Shown: positions 9,758-22,142, counted from the first letter of the stretch. The stretch is DNA of 35,000 nucleotides from Symbiodinium natans (GCA_905221605.1 CAJNDS010000406.1:1-35000), one strand, 5' to 3'. Program-made: numbers and translations. Notes: generated from the sequence alone by a model not told the origin.

Positions 9758-12163
9758 TCACAATCTCCGTCTGAGAAGAGCCACCATGGTAGTGGTGATG
9801 CCGTAGTAAATGTAGAAATAGGTCAGCATCTGCACCACAGACGTAGGCGAACACAGACTGCTTGCTTTCAACAAGACTACTGCATGCTGACTTCTGACTT
9901 CTGGCTACTGACGGACGACTGACTGAGTTAACCACGGGCGTGAAGATGCATTGACAGTTTTGCTTCGTCAGTACCAAGCAAAGATCCGACAGGTCTGTTT
10001 ACTAAACGAAGCTACCCCATGCTGGCATGTATCCAACACTGGTTAGTTCGCACATCTCAAATCCCAATCTTCGCCTGCGGATGGAGCAGAACGACAGCAG
10101 TAAATGCAAAACCTGTCAAAATCAAGTGCGCGAACTCACATTCAGTGAGAAAGTCAATACAGCGTTAAAGCGAGCAAGATTCACTTACCAAAAGCAAGCC
10201 GCAGACCTGAGATCGACAGCGGTATCCCTTAAACTTCCATGCAGCATCTTGCAGCAAAATGCCATGACAGAGTCTCAAAGTTGCATATAGTTGTATGTTG
10301 CATGTGGCCCCCATGAAACCGAAGTGGACAGGAATACATGTGCGGGTGAGTGCAAGCAAGTGGATTCATAGCATATCGAGAGTGCAGGAGAAATACAAGA
10401 AGATGATGACAAAAGGTCAACTGTTCAGCACATACCTTTGAAAGAAATGTGTCTGGGAAGTGGCCGTGCATGCTAGTAAAGATATTAAGGATGGGGAGGG
10501 AGCCAGCCACCCCTTTCTGCAACAGACGGACAAGATTAGAATCTGACTAGAAGGCACCCTGGCAGCACCATCCGTCAACTCTGGAAGGATAGAAAAACCA
10601 TCAGCCCGTCACAGGCCCCATTTGCAACAAACAGTGTCAGTGCCAACCATTCACCCTAAGAAGTGCTGCTTGATTTCGATGTATGGCTTGTGAACGGGTA
10701 TCGTCCTGCGTGGGGGTTGGCGCTGCTTAGTTTTGGATTGGCCACTGCTCAGTTTTGGATTGGCCAAGCCGCCCGCTGGGGGCTGGGATTGGTCCTTGGC
10801 TGCAGCATCTCCTGAGGGCCTGGTGAAAGCCCCCAGTGATGTGCAGCCATGGTTGCACTCTAAGTCGCCTTTGAACCAAAACCGCATTTTGCCTGAAGCC
10901 CTGGCAAGAACGATCAGATTGTCAGAGAAACTGACTCGAGGCAATAAGCGTCGCACGAACAAAGCAGGATGAGCGTTGATGACGCGCGGCCTGCAGCGGT
11001 CACCCAAGGTCACCCAAGGTCACCCATGGTCCCCCACGGTCCACATTCAAAGAAACAGCATGGCGAAGTCTAGGACGTTCTAAGGTTTGAGCAAAGTTGG
11101 CCGGTTGATCTTGAGCCAAAGGCCACCGAACGCAAACAGGCCCATGACCAGCAGGAAGGAGATGGAGTAGATGGCAGCCAACCTCAGGCAACTCGAGTTC
11201 TGCCCATTCTGCGCACTGCTTGACCCATGCTTGACCCATGCTCTGGAGAAAACGAGGTGCAGCGTGATGTCACCATCCAGCATCACACACATCGACGAGC
11301 ATACAGCAAAGAAGACCAAGATGGTGTAGTGCCTCTGTCATGTGAGGGTCACATCTGCAGCATAATCAATCACACTGTGGCCGCTTGCGGAGTGTTTCTC
11401 CAGGCATTCGTCTCGCTGAAGAGTTCCGGCAGACACCTTCGCTACAAGCTCAGGTACACAGAAGCCGCGGAAGTTAGTCACATAGGATTTGGTCCACATC
11501 CGCAGACCCCGGTGTGACGGGTGCGCACACAGCGAAACCACCTGTCTCCGGCCTGAACCCCATCGCCTGCCCCACCACTCGACTTGCGAGCCACACAACG
11601 TGGACACTTGAAGTAGCGCTTTCCGACGCGGGTTTCTCGCGACACATAGGCATACGTGAGCCGTCTCGGTGTCGGGCTTGTCATGTTTGCAATCTGTCTA
11701 ATTACCTCCGCGGAACCGGGTGAGCAACATCAGAAGAACGGGGCTGGGCCGGGATGAAAAAATCTAAAGGGGGTATCGAACTTTCAACAGCTCAGCAGCC
11801 ATCGCAATATGACCATCTGCGGGACAGGCCGAGACAGGCCCCGACCGGCGCGAACCACAAAACATGCTCAATCGAACAAGGCGTGGCGACGCTCTGGCGA
11901 GGTGTAACGGACCGTAACTTTGCATCATGTGAATTGTTGAAGAAATGCGTGATGATAACTGGCTTTTGATATAGCACATGTGTTGGGCATTGGGTTTGGG
12001 GAAGAAGACGCATCGTGAGGATTCAGAAACCGTGTTGGCGTTTAGGATCCGCAGAATGACTTTCGTTCCGCATCTTGTCATGCAATGCTTAGAATAGTAC
12101 AGCGGCACATGCATGTAGCTGGGAGAGCCTATCGCCGGCCATTCGTTGGAATAGTCCGACTAC
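9758..12163 (-). CDS. APC-superfamily (amino acid/polyamine) permease, 5' part not found
   Basis: Exons can be joined in frame. 12163-12129 encodes VVGLFQRMAGD. 11436-11389 continues with RCLPELFSETNAWRNTP. 11332-11261 gives a membrane helix (HYTILVFFAVCSSMCVML) ending LDGDITL. 11182 to about 11093 gives another helix (AAIYSISFLLVMGLFAFGG) and the loop LKINRP. 10112-10075 encodes FAFTAVVLLHPQ, and 9829-9758 encodes LTYFYIYYGITTTMVALL before a TGA. The motif RMAxDRxLPE, a helix, LDGD, a YSISFL helix and a KxxRP loop is the usual order in the second half of APC permeases, which import amino acids or polyamines across a membrane. Donors are GC at two sites and exon C to the next exon is not resolved, so at least one exon between 11,090 and 10,112 is missing. 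The N-terminal helices should lie above 12,163 but were not recognised. Confidence 0.6.
11001..11040. repeat. Four units of CACCCAAGGT (10 bp)
   Basis: Four consecutive 10-bp units, the first two identical and the last two with substitutions. It lies within an intron or just 3' of an exon of the permease gene. Confidence 0.9.
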
Positions 12164-12209
12164 CTGACAAAGCTCTGTCTGGCAGCTATTCTGAGTACAT
12201 TTTATTATA

Positions 12210-12600
12210 TCTATGACAACAGCCCGAGGAACAGACTCCTACATAGCTTGTCAGAACGGATCCAGCAAGCACGAGAAGTGCCTGGCCGCATCAATCAATG
12301 GCTATATGCAATTTGAGGATGGTCACCAGGCTGAACCGAGGATGGAGCATCAATCGCAACAACGTCCCGTAAGAAAGGTCCAGCAACCTTTTCAGGCACA
12401 ACAGCTGGCCACAAACTTCAACAAATGCTGCAAGTTCGTACACGGCTCTTGGGCGCAGACTCGTTCGGCAAGAAATGCGAGCGCATATGCCGACTTCTCC
12501 CCTCTCACTGAACTTCCGGCTAACTTTCGTTGCTGACACACACCGAGTCTCTGCAAGGACATGACGGCCTGTCAGGTCGTCCAGAGGTAACACAGCCTGG
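12210..12600 (-). other. Coding-like stretch, gene assignment open
   Basis: On the minus strand the frame around 12,310-12,400 contains an exon-like piece between AAAAG|G and TTCAG, encoding VAGPFLRDVVAIDAPSSV. An overlapping frame contains RAVYELAAFVEVCGQLLCLK, which resembles the VYELAAF word seen in some dinoflagellate membrane proteins. The two frames cannot both be real. Either could be a terminal exon of the armadillo-like gene or an early exon of the permease gene. Confidence 0.25.
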
Positions 12601-12898
12601 TCAGCAGAGTCAGTGGCAATCAGCTCAATGGCACGTCATATCGTGTAACGCACTGCCGGAACTGTGACTTCAGGTGCCCACCACGGCAAGGCTGGGGAGA
12701 AGAATGTTGATGACGGAGACGCTCACCCACATGTTTCTCAGTGTTTTTGGAAAGACACCTCGCAAGGGACTGTCTTCAGCTCATACAGGCATGCTGCAAA
12801 CGCGCTTGGAGATCCTTGCCTGGCTTCTGCTCCTCAACAAAGTTGGCAGATGTTTCGAAGCCTCAGGGTGAGGAAGCAGAGGCTAACTCAGTTGTGAG

Positions 12899-12980
12899 GC
12901 AAAGACAAAGATGCACAAAACTACTCAAAGATGTGCAAAGCTGTGCAAAGCTGCACCAAGACGTGCAAACACGTGTTCTA
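12899..12980. repeat. Short degenerate tandem GTGCAAAGCT-like repeat
   Basis: Words GATGCACAAAACTACTCAAA, GATGTGCAAAGCT, GTGCAAAGCTGC, ACGTGCAAACACGTG follow each other with a period near 11-12 nt. Probably intronic. Confidence 0.6.
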
Positions 12981-13018
12981 TGTGCATTGAGCCGCGGGCC
13001 AGACACTCCCAACATAGC

Positions 13019-13960
13019 TGATGAAAACCCGAAGAAGATCGAGTTCCAGAAAGGAGGCTGCCTCTGAGTCTTGATGAACATCTCAGCGAGGTGTTGGAAG
13101 AGTCGCGCCTCTCCCAATTCAAGTTGTCGTATAGCTGACCCAGGCCAGCATCCTGCCAAGTCTCAAGTGAAAATCTCGTAAGCAAGGCGATCATTTGCGC
13201 AAGAAGCTCAGCCAAGCAACCTGGAGGAAGATGACGCTGAACGTTCCAAGAATGAAGAAAACGGACCTCAAGCAACAGCTTGCGTCCGGCATCCTGTTGT
13301 AGAAATGTCAGCAGTTGCGTCCCGGGATCTGTCAGAAAAAGGTCATTGCGCGGAGCATGTGCTTCCAACGCGTTCGCGCGCATTCATCAGCTTCAAGTCG
13401 CAATGAGGGGCCAACAGATGAAAAACAAAAAGCATTGAAGCCACCGCCGAGCTCTCCTTGCTGCTTGATGCTACAGAATGGCAGATTTACTCGAGTCACA
13501 TCTCCTGCATACCCATCAACATGCATCCCGCGAAGAAGCCCAAAATGCATATGGCTGTGGGCACCTCAGCGCAGTGTGTGGCTTTGACAGCAGGGTTAGT
13601 AGCTCCAACGTGCTCTGGCAGATGACTGAGCTAGACGCACTTTCGATGGAGCTGAACATTGGTGAGCACTTCAGGTAATCTGCCGCACTCACTGAAGAAA
13701 CAACACCAGTAGCTGTGTACCTTGGCATTGCCACACAAGCATCGTACCCAATGTTCATCAAAAACCGCTTGAGCTTCTCGGTGTCTGACGACAGAATGGT
13801 TAGACAGGCAGCGACGGAAGCTGTCCTTAGCACAACATTGGGCCAGGACAAAGCTCTTTGAAAGCATCTGAACACATCCCCTCTCAGCAACCAGCTGCTT
13901 GGTGGAGGAATTGAGAAGAAGATTATAAATTCCGCCATTGAGGGGCAGTGCCGTGACGAC
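13019..13960 (-). CDS. Armadillo/HEAT-like helical repeat protein, partial
   Basis: Exon 13960-13896 (acceptor GAGCAG|G, GC donor) encodes VVTALPLNGGIYNLLLNSST. It joins in phase to 13825-13748, which encodes TASVAACLTILSSDTEKLKR plus FLMNI. Together they match the spacing of an armadillo repeat: a GGI start, LL, a short loop, then AAxxLxxLSSDxxxK. Further exons on the same strand are helical: from 13691 (CGRLPEVLTNVQLHRK), 13328-13263 (PGTQLLTFLQQDAGRKLLLE), 13220-13153 (CLAELLAQMIALLTRFSLET) and 13108 to about 13019 (ARLFQHLAEMFIKTQR then PPFWNSIFFGF). The stretch between 13,640 and 13,328 is not resolved: STLELLTLLSKPHTALR at 13,565-13,615 is clearly helical but no intron of normal length connects it. 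Such proteins are scaffolds for protein binding. Both ends are open; more repeats may lie above 13,960. Confidence 0.55.
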
Positions 13961-13989
13961 CTGCTCAGAGACCCCTTTTTTACAGCTAA

Positions 13990-16520
13990 ACTATACTTAA
14001 TCCGAACATGTGCGGCACGGCCGAAAAGTTCGGAGCTCTCCCGGGATCCTTAAGTGTCTGTGTCCAACTCAATCCAAGTCGTCTCTCACGGTACCTACGA
14101 CTGTGCACGGACCGCTCCTCTCCTGAAACTGCTGATGGCCATCATGGTGCGTCTATTGTGATTGATAGCTGTAGAGGCCTGGAATAAAGCATTTTCCAGA
14201 ATCAAGTGCCACCGCGGGCACTAGACTACCTCGCCCGATCCTTGCCGTCCAGCAAAAGCTATAGGAGTAGCTAAGAGAGTAATGGAAGATAACAGAAGCC
14301 GCTCAGAAGCCCAACATGGAAGACCTGGAGGGTAAAAATATGCAACTTAGGTTCGAGGGTGGTTCAATAAGCAAATTTCCAGCACCTCAAGAGATCTCAA
14401 CAGTTCCCCAACAGAGCCCAAGCGAGGCAACGCGGCAACGGCAACACTCTGCTGAGGTTTGCGAGTGTTGTCAAACCTCAAAGTGCGAACGCCGGGGCGC
14501 ACGACGGTGGGGTCCTGGGTTTTGGCCTCATCGCGGCACTAGCAAGAAAGCAATCTGTGACAAGCCTCTCACAGCGACAGCACCCAACGGCGACTGTTCT
14601 GGTCTTCAGATGTCTTCAGCCATCTTGACGAGTTTCTGCGCGGGAGGCACCAGCGGCGAGTCGACATCGGAAGGCAGAGCCGCCCTTGTCGGAAGGGCCC
14701 GGTGCCCGAATGTGAGAGGCAAGGGTATGGCAAGGGTGCATCGAAGTTGTTGTCGTGCCGGCCATGAGCCTGTTGGGGAGCCAAGAAACCCGTGGGCGGC
14801 CTCGCAGCTTCTCCCGTTTCCTGGCCACCACTCGGGAGCAGCAAGGGATGGCTCCAGCCAGGCGTTTGAAGGGGTCCAGCCGACACCTGACCTCAATCCG
14901 GGCCTCCTGCAAGGTGGGCAATTTCGCTCACATTCGGTCACATGGATGTCCAAATGAAGCGGTATTCATGTCAAGTTGGCGCGCGGGAGGTATATGCTCC
15001 TGAGGCAATACCGAAAGAGTAGGGGTGGGCGTGGCCGGACACCCCTAGATCCGGACCCCCGACACCAACCCGAGTGCAAAGGTAGCGCACGAGTTGGCGA
15101 AGGACAGAGGTGAGAGACGGACCCTGGAGTCGCAGCTAAGACTTTTGACATAAAGCCGAAAAACCGACAGACCTCTCTGAAACATGAGAGCTATTGAGAT
15201 CTCCTGACGTTCCCGAGTGGTTTTGGACTTTTGCCCTTGCACATGCGTTGTCGGTGCTGCCCTGCTGAAGAATATTTCTGTCCGAGCATGTCCCCTGAAG
15301 GCCCTTAAAGCCAAACAAGCCGTGAAGCTGGAGAAAGAGAATCCTACCAAAATAAAGTGCTGCGGGCTGCTCTTCTGCAAAAAAAAAGTCAAGTCAGTGT
15401 CCCAGTCTGGCAACCTGGAGTGATGCTACACTCTGCGGTCAATCTGATGTCGCACTCCGCAGCGCCCCGCCCGTCAACCGATTACCCCGCTTTGTCCGAT
15501 CCCGCCCTCCCCCGCTGAAACATTCCATCCGACTCTCCTCCCTTAGTCTTTCCGTCACAACGTGCGCGTTCTGCGTTGAAGCACTAAACGAGAACCCAAC
15601 CCCAGAGGGGCTTTCGGGGAGGAAGTACATCTGTTCATCCACTCAGTCAGTATCCACAGGTTGTTTGCGTAGCGTCAATGAAAACATCTTGTCCGAGATA
15701 TCGAGTCGGGTGAAAAGTCAAACGCCAGCATGTGCAGCCACGCTGTCGCAAGCACACTTCTTGACGACACTGACATAACTGTGATGCTAATTCTGAAAGG
15801 CGCCTCACCATACACGCTGCGGAAGCAGTACAAGGTCAGCGAGGACAGGATCGTGCACACAGGTGAATACCTGGCACTCAGTTTACTCGTCTATTAAAAG
15901 CTCGATCTCTCGTCAAACCGTGGATACATGTACAAGAGATGGTATGCTCCAATGATGTGTATGGAAACGGCTGGGGATGGAAGATTGGGCGGCAACTTCA
16001 GAGCACGCGGCAGAAAGGACGTGATCAAGCAAGACTACAGGCCAACCGCATCCAAGAGGAAGCTTTCGATCCCATACCGCCAATACCCCACAAAGGGCTC
16101 TACAAACGAGCAACCTTGAAACAGCCAAGAGAATTGTTTCTTCGCATCGTTTGTCAGTCGGCTTATCATGGCTTATCTACTCGTTTTTGGAATATCGCAG
16201 GACTGACGATCAATCCAAAGCATGCACTAGCTGCACGCCAGCGTTCTTGGAGAGCTCTCCGACGACATAAAAACCTGAAGTATGAAGACATCATGCTTTT
16301 ACGAACCGCTCGGCATAGAACTGGGCTGAGCACAACTGGCTGTGATATCATTGCCGCATATCGCCGTACTAGGCAGCTCCCCAATCTTGTGCGAATCATC
16401 TTCCTGCTAAGGGAAGCTGCTGACGATCTGATGTGGCTGCATGCTCCGCGACTCCTCATGTTCGCCATGCGCACACGGCTTCAATTCCGCTGGCGTCAAC
16501 TCCAAGATTTCGCCTCAGAA
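13990..16520. other. No supported gene
   Basis: The longest frame is a 213-codon plus-strand frame at 14,316-14,957, rich in Ser, Gly, Arg and Cys, which overlaps three open minus-strand frames in GC-rich DNA and shows no domain. 15,939-16,547 holds a 202-codon plus frame rich in Arg and Leu; its right part overlaps a clean minus frame as well. Neither strand gives a convincing chain of exons. Confidence 0.45.
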
Positions 16521-16527
16521 GATGCAG

Positions 16528-16725
16528 GCAACTGTCAGCGTTCATAACTCCATCAGCCGAACGCTGTTGGAGCTTCTGGCCCATTCTTTCTTCTGGGTCA
16601 CGAAAGAAGCCTTGCAGCAATCACCATGCCAGGTTCAGCTACGATGCGTTTTCTCCGACCTGTCAGCCCATCTAGAGTTTGCTGGCGGCAGTTCTGCAAG
16701 AAGGCATATGCCGGCCTGCCATTCA
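16528..16725 (+). CDS. Candidate plus-strand exon, unknown protein
   Basis: After a GATGCAG|G acceptor a frame opens that encodes ATVSVHNSISRTLLELLAHS followed by FFWVTKEALQQSPCQVQLRC and a Ser-Asp-Leu stretch. Composition and helical pattern look protein-like, but no partner exon was found and the other strand is also partly open. It would run opposite to the main genes. Confidence 0.25.
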
Positions 16726-17333
16726 AGCTGAACAACTGGTTGCAACTGCTGGTTCAAGATGTTTTCGCATATCCAACCTGTCTTTCAGCGACCGCTTTTC
16801 CTCAAGCCTGCAGCTGCTCAGCAAGACAGAGTGCAGAAAAGAACCTACTCCGTGCTAGGTGGCTGGCGTATGCAACTGCTGGCTCTTGTGCATCTGCTTT
16901 GACACCTTGAAAGCAAAGACTGCTTTGCATATGTGCTTTGTTGAAAGCTATGGTTTGCAATCCTTTGAACCCAAGCTGCAAGAGGGAATCCGATAACAGA
17001 GCATGGGGCTGTTCCGCTTGTCAGGGTTTCTCTGAAATGAAGGGAAGGGAGTAGGTTGTCAAATATCTAATCTTCGCAGAAAAGAAGATGTATCGGTTCA
17101 CTTGGGAAAGACGAAGGCAGTGCCTGCAATTCTGCTTTGCACCACAGCTTTTCACACACACGCCCTGCGCGTACATGTGCACACATGGTGTTCATCTCAT
17201 ACATTTACTGTACGATTGCAGCGTTGGATGCTCGAAGCAAAGCTTCAATGCCATTTTGCAGCTGTAGATGGGTGCACTGTGCGGCGCCCCTGTCAAGTGC
17301 CAGTCACAGGCATCTGGGAAGCACTGAAAAAAG

Positions 17334-17394
17334 GCCTAGTAAGGAAGCCTATGTCGACAGAACCGAGTACCAAGACGCACTGTCATCCTTCAAG
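17334..17394 (+). CDS. Candidate short plus-strand exon
   Basis: Between an AAAAAAG|G acceptor and a TTCAAG|GC donor lies an open 61-nt piece encoding PSKEAYVDRTEYQDALSSFK. The composition is typical of a soluble protein and the borders match the dinoflagellate splice pattern. No neighbour exon in phase could be identified, so this remains tentative. Confidence 0.3.
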
Positions 17395-17399
17395 GCACA

Positions 17400-20300
17400 A
17401 CCAGTTTGTCGTCTACACATGTTCGGATTCTTCACGGTTCGTTGCTCCCACTGCTTTCAACTTGACAATGCTCCTTGTTGCATACATAAGCCCACGTAAT
17501 TAACCACAAAGCCTCCGCCAAGAACTTCGAACATGCATTTAAGACCAAAGCGACTTTTGAATGCATGCTGCGCCTGATAACATGCGACCAGCAAGCTTGC
17601 TGAGCCAATGGGCCACCCGCAATTGCAAAAGAAAAATATTTCACCAAAAGTGTTGGAAACATATGGAAAAGGAATTGAGCACATGGCACGCACGGAGAAC
17701 ATGGATAACTCGCATTGCAATGTCCGAGTTTCCAGACATCTTCTTGTGGCCCAATGTTGTTCAAGAAAGGCTCGAACACCATTGGTGATCCTGGCTGCAA
17801 TTCGCCAAAAGGCATTCGGCATGGAGCAATGAATGGTCATATTCAGAAAAACTTGCTCACATTAAAACGGCGATGCCTGCGGAAGGCGATGAACTTTCCA
17901 TCATCAGTGTCGGATTCCGTTTGACACTGGTAGGCACATGAGCTAGATCTGACCAAGTGCTAGGACGCTCTCATCAAACAAAATGCCTGACCGTCCAAAC
18001 ATGTTGAGAAAATGTTGAAGCACATGGCATATGGAACACACTTCGAGACATTAAGCCTTCAGAAAGTAGCAAGGAGATGACTTCGCCAGTCAGAGTTTTA
18101 ATCGCGAACCCGCAATTCTGGCCGCTAGGTCCTCCAAGAAACGTGCCATGAATTTCATTAGGCAATCACTCAATCACTCAATGAGCCCTGCATATTCCAC
18201 TAAAGGCACACTAACCATGCAACACAGCAACATCCTTCTACTTGCAGCACAACAGTAGCACTCAATCCAGCTTGTGTTTGACCCACACGCATGGTGAGTC
18301 CAAAGGATATAACAATGCCACGACCCCATTGAGACAATGCCTTTGAAAGGAACCGTAGGCAATCTAGTGGATGCAAATCAGCCACAAGCTTGCAAATTCA
18401 AAGTGTCTGGCAAACCTCTCCAAGGCATAAAAAATGAAAGTCGGTAAAACTGTTCTCGTGAACCTTCCTCGAAAGATGAGTGCGCGAGTTGGACATGCAT
18501 ACTGAACCCTGGCTATCCGGGGCTACAATGCGGCATGTTCCGCGAATTCAAACGTGCCAAATTAATCTGATCCTGGGGATGGGCGGGTGGGAAAAGATCA
18601 GCAAATCACCCTGGCAAATGGCTACGGGTCATCAAGTTCTTCCACCGCTAGGCAACATTACACCACGACAACAAGTTGCTTCTCGCGACATGTTTCCAGA
18701 CAGCCCCCTACATTATCCGCAAAAAGTTGCGCGGTGTTTCATTTGTTTTCACATCGGTCGTCGAATCGCTCGGCTTGCTAATCAGAGAGAGGTAAGCTGA
18801 CAACTCGGCGTGCCGGATAACTCTGACACTTGACCCTAACAGAAACAATGTAGAATTAGGCAAACCGCCTTCCACATGCAGTGTGCATAGTCAACGTTGG
18901 GATCTCCCGGAATTTCGGAACCTGTCACCGACACCTTGGAGCTATGATCGCTCGAACTGGGCGAAGGCGATGATGATGGGGACTTGTCCTGGCCTCTCAG
19001 GGCAATCGCTTTAAGCTGATGACATTTGCCGGAAGTGGCCTCGCTTCAAGTGCTTCGCGCGATGCTTCCCAATCCGTTGGGCTCAACGCTGCCCAAAAAG
19101 TCGCGAGGAAAGGGTGCAGCAGCGACAGGTGCGACCGATTTGTCCCACAGAAAGATCTTCTCCTGCAAGCTCCTCCATCAGCCCGTCCATTATGTCCATC
19201 AGCATGACCATGACCGGATCATCAACATACACGGAAACGACCGATCTACAAGTAATTACCAAGCCAAGCATCCATGCAGCCCCCACACGATCCCCCATCA
19301 CCCTTCGCTAGCCATTCTCGTCGATCTGTCACGTCCAGCCGGCACATGCGGCCACATTCATGACTGCGTAGGAAACCATTTGGAACTCCTAGAAAGAACT
19401 AGGCGAGTCATGCGGGTAGTACGGCTATGCAGCGCTAATAAAATGACGATGGAATCTTGCGCGACGAGAAAGAGGCCGAGAAGAAAGCGGGAGCAAGAGC
19501 TGCAGTCGAAAGGAAATCCACTGCACTGTTTGTCCTCCAGTCTTTTTGAACTCGGAAGCATACTTGGTCGTGTCACGCTGCTAGCTTTACTTCAAATACA
19601 GGTGGGCAGCTGCCTACTATCAAAAGAAACACGGAAGCAATCAAGAAGGAATGTCGCTATTCGAAAACATTCATCATGCCTTGTCCGTCAACGAGCTGCC
19701 TTCGCCATGAAAACTTGGCTGGATACTGCTAGGATTCGCCCCTCAGACCCGCTGCTTTTCAGCTCTCTATCAACATAAAGGACTGGATGAGCCACCAGAC
19801 TAGTCTTGAAACTTCAAGGTCATCATATGCTGTGTGCCTTATCTGCCTTCATGCACAGGCAGAGTTACAACTTCTGGGGCAGTTCCTTCTTTGAAGAGTC
19901 GACAGAGGGAAACAGCAGCGAAACCTTTCTGGCGGGCACGCCTCTTGTCGCCACAAACCTCCGAAGGCTGCTGTATTAAGTGTGAGGCTAGTGGGCCGGT
20001 TTGGGCAGCCCGCAGCTGCTTTCATGAATCGATGAGCACTCCTTCACCACAAGCCATGTGCTCATCAGGATGCCATGAGAAGATGAAGCATCTGAACAAT
20101 TCTTATGTTTCAGTGTCCTCTGCTCAGAGCACATGACCGCAGTGGGCTAAGGCAAAGCAACTGCAACATATGCAGCGCCTGTCTGTGGGGGGATTGCCAC
20201 ATGATCTGCAGCGATCAGCGATTTCCCACTTCTTGGCCAAACATCTTGACTTTTGATAGGTCCGAAATGATCCGAAGAGAGAATTTAAAGAGGTTCCCTT

Positions 20301-20800
20301 TCTCCCGATTCGGTGTGAGACAGGCCAGATGGCCGGATGTTGTTGCGGCTCTGGCCCTGGTGCTACCAGAAAGACGATACACAAGGCAAAACCTGTATAC
20401 ATTCTGAGTACGTTAATGCTCTCGAACCTGGGCCCCAGCCCTAGTAGAACAGGAAACTGGCAAAAAACCTATGACAAACTTCTTTCTGGTATATGAAAGT
20501 GCTATGGACATAAGCAAGCGTCACTGCTGTCCGGACGGCTACCGCTCCTCCTGCCAACAGATATGGAGCAATCAATTTCCTTACAGGCACAGAAGTATGG
20601 CCATGGGCGGCCCAAAGAATTGTCCAGTGCATCTTCCACAAAACAAATCGAAAAAAGTCACGGATTGCCACCGGCGCACGAAGGCACCCACCCCTCCAAA
20701 ACGCAGCCCGCTTTATTGCTACATGTCAGTCCAGTAGACGATCACACTGACTGTGAGCTTACCTCCCTGACAGACCCACCAGCTTCAACCTTGTGCTGGC
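17400..20800. other. No supported gene; isolated coding-like pieces only
   Basis: A minus-strand piece at about 17,730-17,795 encodes PGSPMVFEPFLNNIGPQEDV between possible splice sites. Another at about 19,150-19,260 encodes VVSVYVDDPVMVMLMDIMDG and continues LMEELAGEDL. The longest frame, 250 codons plus at 19,026-19,778, is basic and low in structure and overlaps the second piece. None can be built into a gene. Confidence 0.45.
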
Positions 20801-20822
20801 CTCCGATGTGTGAACGAACATA

Positions 20823-20851
20823 TCTCGGGTTGTTCTTAAAACAACCCGAGA
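20823..20851. repeat. Perfect 12-bp hairpin with 5-nt loop
   Basis: TCTCGGGTTGTT at 20,823-20,834 is followed by CTTAA and the exact reverse complement AACAACCCGAGA at 20,840-20,851. It lies outside any supported gene. It may be the core of a small foldback element or an RNA hairpin. Confidence 0.85.
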
Positions 20852-21400
20852 CATGGTCGCATGTATGTACTGCATGAGCTTGTGAACTTTGACTGTTTTG
20901 GTGTTTGTGTTGAAGAAAGCGGCGCAGCACAATGCACACCTTTCGGCACGGAGGTTAGACAAGCCTTTCAGGCGAAAGCCGAAACCGCTCACCGCAAGAA
21001 AATTGATGGTGAGTGTGCTGTAGTTGCTTTTTGGGGTTGAGTGCGTTACGAAAGTGTGGTGCGATCTGGGCACAGATCCATGCGGTAATTCGATAGCGTG
21101 TACATGCCAGCACGTGCAAAAAGAACTCACACGTGCGCTTGCGTCGGCATACACACACGCAAGCCATGCAAGCATGTCGCACAATGTCGCACACGTGCTT
21201 GTCCACGTCCATTATGCCCTCCCCGGTTCCGGTGAAGCTCACCCCCCGGAAAGCACTTGATTCCTTTGAACCTTCTCAAGTCGGGGTGCCAGTGGGTGCC
21301 ACCATGCCTCATGATAACCGAAACAATGAGGTGCAGCTACCCGGCTGCAACGGTCCGATTTTGGGATGGGGTGTCCTGACCACGCACCAGGTCGGGGCAT

Positions 21401-21472
21401 TTATATATATATATATATATACGTGTATACGTACATATACAATGTACATGTATATATATATATACATAAATG
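21401..21472. repeat. AT/ATGTAC microsatellite
   Basis: A run of alternating AT, then ACGTGTATACGTACATATACAATGTACATG, then alternating AT again. The centre is rich in alternating purine and pyrimidine. Confidence 0.95.
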
Positions 21473-21934
21473 CTACCCCCTGTTATCTGCTTCTTGTTGG
21501 TGCCTATGCCTGTTTTTCTCCAGATGCTATGACGAAGCATGGTTTTGTATGAAAACTGTGTGCAACGAGATGATTCAGTTGCTAGGCTATGTGGGAATTA
21601 CCAAGCACACAGTGGCACAACTCAAAACGATTCCGTTATTTGCATGTCAAACTTGGGGAAATCATGTACTATTCGTGAGAGTATAACCCCAAAAGTCATA
21701 TTCCTTCAATAAATGAGGCAATTTAACCTCAAGTCCTAAGCTCTTTTGGTGCATCGGTTGTCCCAGTAGCTGTCCTTCATTGTTTCGTTAAATTTTACCG
21801 GTCACTTTTGCAAGAATACACAGAGTCTGAGAAAGAAACTGGACCTCCAGTTTATGTCAGCGTGATGTCAATTAATTCCGCGTTTGTGTTTAACCTTCGA
21901 GGAGAAGTACGAATATCGTTCATACCAAGCCTGG

Positions 21935-22142
21935 TTTGCAGTTTCCCGAGTCAGTGGTTTCCGAGTCTGCGCTTTCCAGTTTCCCGAATCAGCAGTTTCC
22001 GAATCGGGTTTCCCGAGTCTGGTTTCGCGAATCAACGCTTTTGGTTTCCGAATCTGCGTTTTCCAGCTTCCCGAATTAGGTTTTCCCTGCTTCAGATCCG
22101 CGAGTTTTGCAGTTTGCGAATCCACCGATTTTGTCTCCAATC
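21935..22142. repeat. TTTCCCGAATC-type degenerate array, block 1
   Basis: Variants of TTTCCCGAGTC, TTTCCGAGTCTGCG, TTTCCAGTTTCCCGAATCAG and TTTCCGAATC follow each other for about 200 nt with a period of roughly 11-20 nt. The same core in the form TTTCCTGAATC is found at 22,450-22,565 and 23,133-23,180. Confidence 0.8.

Noticed and set aside
11107-11125. TTTGGCTCAAG, resembling the end of the dinoflagellate spliced leader
   Set aside because: It lies inside a permease exon in the correct frame (LWLKI), so it is coding and not a relict leader. A weaker match near 30,832 (TGGCTCAAG) is too short to mean anything.
13845-13890. A frameshift in the armadillo-like gene between the frames before and after about 13,870
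   Set aside because: A GC donor at 13,896 and an AG|G acceptor at 13,825 join the two frames in phase with ideal repeat spacing, so no frameshift is needed.
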